From positions 1 to 11,061 of the forward strand of contig DKYJ01000027.1 of assembly GCA_002493305.1 (NCBI GenBank): a stretch of 11,061 nucleotides of DNA, written 5' to 3'. Positions 6,011-11,061 of this stretch are shown here, one piece after another. Position numbers and translations under genes: made by a program. Position 1 is the first letter of the stretch, and each line of letters begins with the position of its first letter. The notes beneath the pieces were generated by a model. It searched no databases. It had not been told where the DNA came from and saw only the letters and a program-made list of their open reading frames with translations. This DNA comes from Clostridiales bacterium UBA7103. GTDB lineage: Bacteria > Bacillota > Clostridia > Oscillospirales > Oscillospiraceae.

Positions 6011-7774
6011 ATGGCATTTCCGGAAAATTTTCTTACAGAGCTTGTGGAGCGCAGCGATATTGTGGACGTAGTTTCCGGCTACGTCCGCCTTGGCAAAAAA
6101 AGCGGCTCGAATATGTTTGGCCTCTGCCCGTTCCACAGCGAAAAGACCCCGTCCTTCTCCGTCTCGCCGGACAAGCAGATATATCACTGCTTCGGCTGCG
6201 GCAAGGGCGGCGGCGTTATCAATTTCATAATGGAGATAGAAAACCTGAGCTTTCCGGAGGCGGTGGAGTTTCTGGCAAAGCGCGCGGGCATGACCGTCCC
6301 GGATCAGACCCAGGACGGGGAAAGCCGGAAACGCGCCCGTATGCTGGAGCTCAACAGGGACGCGGCGCGGTTTTTCCACAGCTGCCTTGTGAGCAGGGAG
6401 GGCGCGCCCGGTCAGGAATATATGCAGCGGCGGCGCATTTCCCCGGCGGTGGCAAAGCGCTTCGGCCTTGGCTACGCGCCCGACACTTGGGACAGCCTTA
6501 GAAACGCCATGGAGGCCAAGGGCTACTCCGATAAGGAGCTGCTCGAGGCGGGGCTCGTGCGCCGGGGCAAAAGCGGCGGCTTTTACGATACCTTCCGCAG
6601 CCGCCTAATGTTCCCGGTCATAGATGTGCGGGGGAATGTGATAGGCTTTTCCGGCAGGATCCTCGGAGACGGGGAGCCAAAATATATGAACAGCCCCGAA
6701 ACCCTTGTTTTCAGCAAAAGCCGCAATCTTTTCGCCCTTAATCTGGCTAAAAAATCAAAAAGCGGATATATAATCCTTTCTGAGGGCAATATAGATGTAG
6801 TATCCCTGCATCAGGCGGGTTTTGACAGCGCGGTCGCCTCGCTCGGAACCTCGCTCACGGCGGAGCAGGCGCGGCTCATCTCGCGCTACACCGATCAGGT
6901 GGTCATTGCCTACGATAATGACGGCGCAGGGGCGAAAGCGGCTCAACGGGCCATCGGTATCCTCGAAAAGCTGGATCTGAAGGTGAAAGTCCTGCGTATG
7001 GACGGAGCCAAGGATCCGGACGAGTATATAAAGCTCAAGGGGGCAGACGCGTTCAGAAGGCTGCTCGAGGGGGCCGAGGGACAGGTCGAATACCGGCTTG
7101 CTTCCATCGCCGGGAAATACGATTTGAGCCTTGACGAGCAGAAGATAGCTTTTTTGAAGGAGGCCACCGAGCTTCTGGCAAGTCTGCCCGGGCAGGTGGA
7201 GCGGCAGGTATATTCCATGCGTATTGCCTCAATGGCCGGGGTCAAGGCAGACGCGGTATTAAGCGAGGCGGAGTCCCGCCGAAAGCGCAGGCTGCGCCGG
7301 GCGGAGAAGGACTTTTTACGGGACAGCACCCGGCCCGAGCGCCAGAACCAGCCGGAAAAACGGGAGTTCAGATATGAAAACCCGGCCTCAGCTGTGGCGG
7401 AGGAGGGGATCATTCGGCTGCTCTCGCTGGAGCCGGAGCTGATAAAATGCCCACTGCCCGCGCCAGAGGAGTTTTCCTCAAGTGTGCTGGGGCACATCTT
7501 CTCCGTGATAAAATCCCGGGTGGAAGCAGGCCAGACGGTCAATCCACCGGCGCTGAGCGGTGAGCTCTCCGCCGATGAGATGAGCCTTCTGGTGGCCATC
7601 ATGCAAAAGCCGGAGGATCTTTCGGGCAGTGCCGCCGCCATGGGGGACTACATAAAGAAAATACACGCCGAGAGGGAGAGCTTGAGTACCGGCACGCCGG
7701 ACTTTGCCTCCATAATCCGGCAAAAGCAGGACAACAAATACGACTATGGTAAAAAGAGAAAGAACGAGGGATAA
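6011..7774 (+). CDS. dnaG: DNA primase DnaG
   Basis: A 587-residue primase that makes the RNA primers for replication together with the replicative helicase. The CHC2 zinc ribbon is complete (C39, H42, C60, C63 in LCPFHSEKTPSF and YHCFGCGKGG). The catalytic core follows, with the RNA-polymerase-like basic segment FRSRLMFPVIDVRGNVIGFSGR (195-216 region) and the TOPRIM fold: E258 in LSEGNIDVVSLHQAGF, D302 and D304 in AYDNDGAGAKAA, and the metal-proximal KDPDEY (334-339). Residue 260 is N where most primases have Y or M. A weakly conserved helicase-binding domain occupies about 450-575. Length is normal. ATG 6011 is preceded by GGGGG (6000-6004). It lies 52 bases after dgt and 4 bases before rpoD. 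Confidence 0.97.
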   Translation: MAFPENFLTELVERSDIVDVVSGYVRLGKKSGSNMFGLCPFHSEKTPSFSVSPDKQIYHCFGCGKGGGVINFIMEIENLSFPEAVEFLAKRAGMTVPDQTQDGESRKRARMLELNRDAARFFHSCLVSREGAPGQEYMQRRRISPAVAKRFGLGYAPDTWDSLRNAMEAKGYSDKELLEAGLVRRGKSGGFYDTFRSRLMFPVIDVRGNVIGFSGRILGDGEPKYMNSPETLVFSKSRNLFALNLAKKSKSGYIILSEGNIDVVSLHQAGFDSAVASLGTSLTAEQARLISRYTDQVVIAYDNDGAGAKAAQRAIGILEKLDLKVKVLRMDGAKDPDEYIKLKGADAFRRLLEGAEGQVEYRLASIAGKYDLSLDEQKIAFLKEATELLASLPGQVERQVYSMRIASMAGVKADAVLSEAESRRKRRLRRAEKDFLRDSTRPERQNQPEKREFRYENPASAVAEEGIIRLLSLEPELIKCPLPAPEEFSSSVLGHIFSVIKSRVEAGQTVNPPALSGELSADEMSLLVAIMQKPEDLSGSAAAMGDYIKKIHAERESLSTGTPDFASIIRQKQDNKYDYGKKRKNEG

Positions 7775-7778
7775 GACA

Positions 7779-9053
7779 ATGACAGACGAAATCAAATTCA
7801 CCGAAGAAGAGCTGGAGAGCATGGCCGATAAGCTGCTTGAGGAGGCCTCGGCAACAGATATTGCCGCTCAGGCGGAGACAGAGCTGCCCAGAGCCAGAAA
7901 AAAGTCTGCCAAGAAGACCGGCGCTGTACCCGAGCAGCCCCAGAAAACGCCGGAGGAGCGCCTTGCGGAGCTGCTGGAAAAGGGCAAAAAGGCCGGAAAG
8001 CTCAGCGCCAAGGAGCTTGAATGTCTTGAGGATATGAACCTTGACCCGGAGATCGTGGACAAGTTCTACGAGACGCTGGAAGCAAACGGTGTGGATATCG
8101 ACGTGGCGGGCGTGGACGTGCTGCCGCCTATTGACGACGTGCTGCCGGAGGTCGAGGATCTTGCCGAGATAGAGGAAGTCCCCGAGGAGGAGATAAGCGA
8201 TACAGACGCCCTGATGGACAGCTTCTCCACTGACGACCCGGTGCGCATGTACCTCAAGGAGATAGGCAAGGTGCCCCTGCTCACACCGGAGGAGGAGGTC
8301 GCGCTGGCTATACGCATGGCCGAGGGCGACGAGGAGGCAAAGCACCGCATGACCGAGGCAAACCTCCGTCTGGTGGTGTCCATCGCAAAGCGCTATGTGG
8401 GTCGCGGCATGCTCTTCCTTGATCTTATCCAGGAGGGAAATCTCGGCCTTATCAAGGCCGTCGAGAAATTTGACTATACCAAGGGCTATAAGTTCTCCAC
8501 CTATGCAACATGGTGGATAAGGCAGGCCATCACCCGCGCCATTGCCGATCAGGCCCGCACTATCCGTATCCCCGTTCACATGGTGGAGACTATCAACAAG
8601 ACCATTCGCGTCTCGCGTCAGCTTTTGCAGGAGCTGGGCCACGACCCCAGCGCCGAGGAGATCGCCGCCGAGATGGATATGCCTGTCGAGAAGGTGCGGG
8701 ATATCCTCAAGATCGCGCAGGAGCCGGTGTCCCTCGAGACGCCTATCGGCGAGGAGGAGGACTCCCATCTGGGCGACTTTATCCCCGATGAGGACGCGTC
8801 CGAGCCTTCCGAGGCGGCGAGCTTCTCCCTGCTGCGCGAGCAGCTGGAGGAGGTGCTCAACACTCTTGCCCCCAGAGAGAAAAAGGTTTTGGAGCTGCGC
8901 TTCGGCATTGCCGACGGGCGCACCAGAACGCTGGAGGAGGTCGGCAAGGAGTTCAATGTCACCCGTGAGCGCATCCGCCAGATAGAGGCCAAGGCTCTGC
9001 GTAAGCTGCGCCACCCCAGCCGTTCCAAGAAGCTGAGGGACTTCCTCAACTGA
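7779..9053 (+). CDS. rpoD: RNA polymerase primary sigma factor RpoD (SigA)
   Basis: The 424-residue housekeeping sigma factor, directing RNA polymerase to promoters of the TTGACA/TATAAT type, like the two seen in this window. Regions in order: a sigma 1.1 domain (about 58-108, LAELLEKGKKAGKLSAKELE) after a basic, low-complexity N-terminus; an acidic linker (115-145); 1.2 (DPVRMYLKEIGKVPLLT, 153-169); 2.1-2.4 with NLRLVVSIAKRY, FLDLIQEGNLGLIKAVEKFD and YKFSTYATWWIRQAI (238-252); region 3 (VSRQLLQELGHDPSAEEIAA); region 4.2 HTH with TLEEVGKEFNVTRERIRQIE (384-403). The start at ATG 7779 has GAGGG (7766-7770) 8 bases upstream, overlapping the dnaG stop; the longer frame from ATG 7746 lies inside dnaG and lacks a ribosome site. 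Translational coupling with dnaG is likely. Confidence 0.97.
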   Translation: MTDEIKFTEEELESMADKLLEEASATDIAAQAETELPRARKKSAKKTGAVPEQPQKTPEERLAELLEKGKKAGKLSAKELECLEDMNLDPEIVDKFYETLEANGVDIDVAGVDVLPPIDDVLPEVEDLAEIEEVPEEEISDTDALMDSFSTDDPVRMYLKEIGKVPLLTPEEEVALAIRMAEGDEEAKHRMTEANLRLVVSIAKRYVGRGMLFLDLIQEGNLGLIKAVEKFDYTKGYKFSTYATWWIRQAITRAIADQARTIRIPVHMVETINKTIRVSRQLLQELGHDPSAEEIAAEMDMPVEKVRDILKIAQEPVSLETPIGEEEDSHLGDFIPDEDASEPSEAASFSLLREQLEEVLNTLAPREKKVLELRFGIADGRTRTLEEVGKEFNVTRERIRQIEAKALRKLRHPSRSKKLRDFLN

Positions 9054-9060
9054 CAGGCAT

Positions 9061-9459
9061 ATGGCGGGTCTGTTTATCGTTTTGCTGCTGATCGGCTTTC
9101 TGATTTATTTTATCACGCTGTGCTTAGGCATTGCTTATGCGATAGTGATGAAGGGCGACAGGGATTGGTATATTCCGCTCAGGATAAGACGGCTGTATAT
9201 CTCCCTGCTCGTTATTCTGCCGGTGATGATAGCTGCTGTTTTAGCTTTCTGGTTTAACGCGGATGTATCTGCCGATGAGGTGGCAGGAGGTATAAAACTT
9301 GCGGTGTTTTTGACAGCAACTCTGTTCGTCAATTTAGTGAACCTGCCGCTCATTCTGGCGCTGGTCGTTCTGCCGTGCAGCAGAGAGCGGGAAAGAGCGG
9401 AAAAACTTCTGGAGGAGCGCCGGAACGAGATACCTGTCGATACTTCAGGAGCTGTTTGA
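9061..9459 (+). CDS. Hypothetical small membrane protein downstream of rpoD
   Basis: A 132-residue protein I do not recognise. It has three predicted membrane segments (about 3-29, 44-65 and 78-104), a short basic loop after the first (KGDRDWYIPLRIRRL), and a charged cytoplasmic-looking tail (RERERAEKLLEERRNE, 108-123). The positive-inside rule would place the 31-43 loop and the tail on the same side, which requires an uneven topology or a re-entrant segment. The start is 7 bases after the rpoD stop with only a weak AGG before it, so translation probably depends on coupling to rpoD. It may be a lineage-specific passenger of the dgt-dnaG-rpoD operon. A hydrophobic frame continues out of phase beyond its stop (see findings), so a frameshifted longer form is possible. 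Confidence 0.6.
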   Translation: MAGLFIVLLLIGFLIYFITLCLGIAYAIVMKGDRDWYIPLRIRRLYISLLVILPVMIAAVLAFWFNADVSADEVAGGIKLAVFLTATLFVNLVNLPLILALVVLPCSRERERAEKLLEERRNEIPVDTSGAV

Positions 9460-9557
9460 GTCGGACACGGTGTTGCTTTTCCTTATCGGTGCCTTGGGCG
9501 CATTGGCGGCAAGTCTTGCGCTGCTCGTAGTATGATTGATAAAAACAGGAGAGAAAC

Positions 9558-10754
9558 ATGATATACGATTTTTCCACCGTCCTTGACAGAAGCGGGCGGG
9601 ATTCGCTCGCGGCGGATAAGATACCCTTTGAGGGCGCGAAGGTGGACGAGGGCTTTTCCGCCATACCCATGTGGATAGCGGACATGAGCTATCCCACGGC
9701 ACCACCGGTGCTGGAGGCGATAAAAAAGCGCCTTGAGTTCCCGTCCATGGGCTATTTCCCGCTGTCGGAAGAGTATTATGGCGCCATCATCGACTGGCAG
9801 CGGCGCAGAAACGGTGTCGAGGGCCTGCTGCCGGAGCACATCGGCTATGAAAACGGTGTTCTGGGCGGCGTGAGCGCGGCGGTGCAGGCATTCACCGCAC
9901 CGGGGGACAAGATCCTTGTCCATTCGCCCACCTATGTGGGCTTTACCCACACTCTTGAGGATTTGGGCAGACCCATCATACATAGCGAGCTTAAGCGAGA
10001 CGAAAGCGGCGTCTGGCGCATGGACTACGCCGATATGGACGCAAAGCTCAAGCAGCATAAGATACATCTGGCCATTTTCTGCTCTCCCCACAATCCCACC
10101 GGCAGAGTGTGGGAGCGCCGGGAGATAGAGCAGGCAATGGAGGTCTATGCCGAAAACAACTGCGTTGTCATTTCCGACGAGATCTGGTCCGATATCATCA
10201 TGCCCGGATATAAGCACATTCCCACCCAGTCCGTCTCAGAGGACGCAAAGCAGCGAACGCTGGCCTTTTATGCCCCCAGCAAGACCTTCAGTCTGGCGGG
10301 GCTGGTCGGCTCTTACCATGTGGTTTATAACCACTATCTGCGCGACAGGCTCATAAGCCTCAGTGACGCCAGCCATTATAACGGGGCAAATGTCCTGTCC
10401 ATGCACGCGCTTATCGGGGCGTACAGCCCGGAGGGCGAGGACTGGGCGGAGCAGATGTGCCGCGCGGTGGACGAAAACCACCGCTTCGCCTGTGAGTTTA
10501 TAGCGGAGCATTTCAAGGGCGTCAGCGTCATGAGACCGCAAGGGACATATATGCTCTTTTTAGACTGCGGCGGCTGGTGCCGGGAGCATGAGGTCGGCAT
10601 AAAGGAGCTGCTGCTGCGCGGCGTAAGAGTCGGCGTTATCTGGCAGAACGGGGAGGATTTTGTCTACCCCAAGTCCATCCGCATGAACCTTGCCCTGCCC
10701 AAGTCTCAGCTTGAGGAGGCCATGGACAGGCTGAGAAAATATGTGTTCGTGTGA
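9558..10754 (+). CDS. patB: PatB/MalY family PLP-dependent C-S lyase (cystathionine beta-lyase type)
   Basis: A 398-residue fold-type I PLP enzyme of the MalY/PatB group. Members cleave C-S bonds of cystathionine or cysteine conjugates to give pyruvate, ammonia and a thiol; some are annotated as aminotransferases, so the exact reaction is uncertain. Visible: the family opening IPMWIADMSYPTAPPV (36-51), GYFPLSEEYYGAIIDW (65-80), GVLGGVSAAVQAF with SPTYVGF (cofactor stacking residue Y126), CSPHNPTGRVW (175-185, N179), SDEIWSDII (206-214, D207), and APSKTFSLAGL (239-249) with the Schiff-base lysine K242. A carboxylate-binding arginine lies in IRMNLALPKS near the end. Length is typical. AGGAG (9547-9551) is 6 bases from the ATG. 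It follows the small membrane gene by 98 bases and may belong to the same transcript or have its own promoter; TATGAT at 9531-9536 is a possible -10 box without a clear -35. Confidence 0.9.
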   Translation: MIYDFSTVLDRSGRDSLAADKIPFEGAKVDEGFSAIPMWIADMSYPTAPPVLEAIKKRLEFPSMGYFPLSEEYYGAIIDWQRRRNGVEGLLPEHIGYENGVLGGVSAAVQAFTAPGDKILVHSPTYVGFTHTLEDLGRPIIHSELKRDESGVWRMDYADMDAKLKQHKIHLAIFCSPHNPTGRVWERREIEQAMEVYAENNCVVISDEIWSDIIMPGYKHIPTQSVSEDAKQRTLAFYAPSKTFSLAGLVGSYHVVYNHYLRDRLISLSDASHYNGANVLSMHALIGAYSPEGEDWAEQMCRAVDENHRFACEFIAEHFKGVSVMRPQGTYMLFLDCGGWCREHEVGIKELLLRGVRVGVIWQNGEDFVYPKSIRMNLALPKSQLEEAMDRLRKYVFV

Positions 10755-10779
10755 TAGATGCGCGATATGATGAAACAAA

Positions 10780-10821
10780 CATAATGGATCCCCGCCGGAA
10801 AACCGGCGGGGATCCATTATG
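10780..10821. terminator. Perfect palindrome between convergent genes, probable bidirectional terminator
   Basis: A perfect 19-bp stem (10780-10798 with 10803-10821) with loop AAAA lies between the converging patB and activase genes. For leftward transcription the stem is followed by TTTGTTTC, a fair U tract; the rightward side (GCTATGTAG after the stem) is poor. It should terminate the activase transcript and probably also that of patB. Confidence 0.8.
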
Positions 10822-10844
10822 CTATGTAGTTACTTGTTATACGA

Positions 10845-11061
10845 TCACTTCTTGGCAAGACCCTTCTGGCGCGCATACTCGGCAGCGCCCAGAGCGCCCA
10901 TGAGCTGGGGGTCGGTCTTGAGCTCGACGACCTTGAGCTTCAGCACGCGCTCGATAGCCTCTTTCAGACCGTCGTTCTTCGCGCAGCCGCCGGTGAGGGT
11001 GATGGAGTCGGTGGCGCCGGCCTTCTTGGCCATGACGAAGCAGCGCTTTGCAACTGCCATC
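10845..11061 (-). CDS. Acyl-CoA dehydratase activase, C-terminal part (BadF/BadG/HgdC type)
   Basis: The gene runs leftwards and its 5' part is beyond the right edge; at least 71 C-terminal residues are visible, ending with ARQKGLAKK and a TGA at 10845-10847. ITLTGGCAKNDGLKEAIE and DPQLMGALGAAEYARQKG are the conserved C-terminal motifs of the BadF/BadG/BcrA/BcrD-HgdC ATPase superfamily: the first is the adenosine-binding loop of the ASKHA fold, the second follows it. Members hydrolyse ATP to transfer an electron from a [4Fe-4S] cluster to 2-hydroxyacyl-CoA dehydratases or benzoyl-CoA reductases. The dehydratase partner genes expected nearby would lie outside the window. The methionine codon at 11058-11060 is very likely internal and not the start. 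Confidence 0.87.
   Translation of the reverse strand, partial: MAVAKRCFVMAKKAGATDSITLTGGCAKNDGLKEAIERVLKLKVVELKTDPQLMGALGAAEYARQKGLAKK

Noticed and set aside
7746..7778. Upstream ATG for rpoD at 7746
   Set aside because: It lies within the dnaG coding sequence without a ribosome site, whereas ATG 7779 has GAGGG at 8 bases and gives the normal N-terminus.
7599..9014. Long minus-strand open frame (471 codons) opposite dnaG end and rpoD
   Set aside because: It is antisense to the unmistakable rpoD gene; its residues are a shadow of GC-rich codon bias (leucine/histidine-rich, no recognisable domain), and it has no ribosome site or promoter.
9483..10217. Minus-strand open frame of 244 codons opposite patB
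   Set aside because: Antisense to a well-conserved PLP enzyme; no family resemblance and no translation signals.
1..11061. Search for parS or Noc-binding palindromes near noc
   Set aside because: I did not see TGTTNCACGTGAAACA-like or ATTTCCCGGGAAAT-like sites by eye on either strand.
1..11061. tRNA or rRNA genes, integrase, transposase, toxin-antitoxin or phage-defence genes
   Set aside because: None recognised; all long frames with convincing similarity are housekeeping or metabolic genes.

Overview
The window reads as a chromosomal housekeeping segment of a spore-forming Clostridia member, most likely an Oscillospirales/Oscillospiraceae-type gut anaerobe. The evidence is a Noc-type nucleoid occlusion protein, a YlmC/YmxH sporulation protein, the dgt-dnaG-rpoD order familiar from Clostridia, an oxygen-sensitive acyl-CoA dehydratase activase, GC-rich coding regions with AT-rich intergenic DNA, and strong AAGGAGG-type ribosome sites. 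The placement is inferred from gene content and not from any marker gene.

Layout, left to right. Positions 1-20 hold the last codons of an upstream gene (possibly rsmG), closed by a perfect 20-bp-stem terminator. Next comes noc (171-1034), a hairpin, and ylmC/ymxH (1144-1422), whose end contains its own terminator. A near-consensus sigma-A promoter at 1422-1450 then starts a three-gene, translationally coupled unit: hflX, a GNAT acetyltransferase and yigZ (about 1479-3921). A bidirectional terminator closes it. Positions 3970-4171 are a non-coding spacer dominated by a palindromic AT-rich, MITE-like element. On the minus strand lies an XRE regulator fused to four membrane segments (4172-4777) with its own clear promoter. 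Divergently, on the plus strand, runs dgt (4954-5958), dnaG (6011-7774), rpoD (7779-9053), a small membrane protein (9061-9459) and a PatB/MalY-type PLP enzyme (9558-10754). A perfect 19-bp palindrome then faces the 3' end of an acyl-CoA dehydratase activase gene on the minus strand, which runs off the right edge.

The genes divide into three themes: chromosome organisation and replication initiation (noc, dnaG, dgt for dNTP balance), transcription and ribosome maintenance (rpoD, hflX, yigZ), and amino-acid metabolism (PatB-like C-S lyase, dehydratase activase). I do not see a clearly new multi-gene system. The points most worth checking are the hflX start, which appears to use a non-ATG/GTG/TTG codon; the MITE-like palindrome; a hydrophobic out-of-frame extension after the small membrane gene downstream of rpoD; and the membrane-anchored XRE regulator with a palindrome over its own -10 box.
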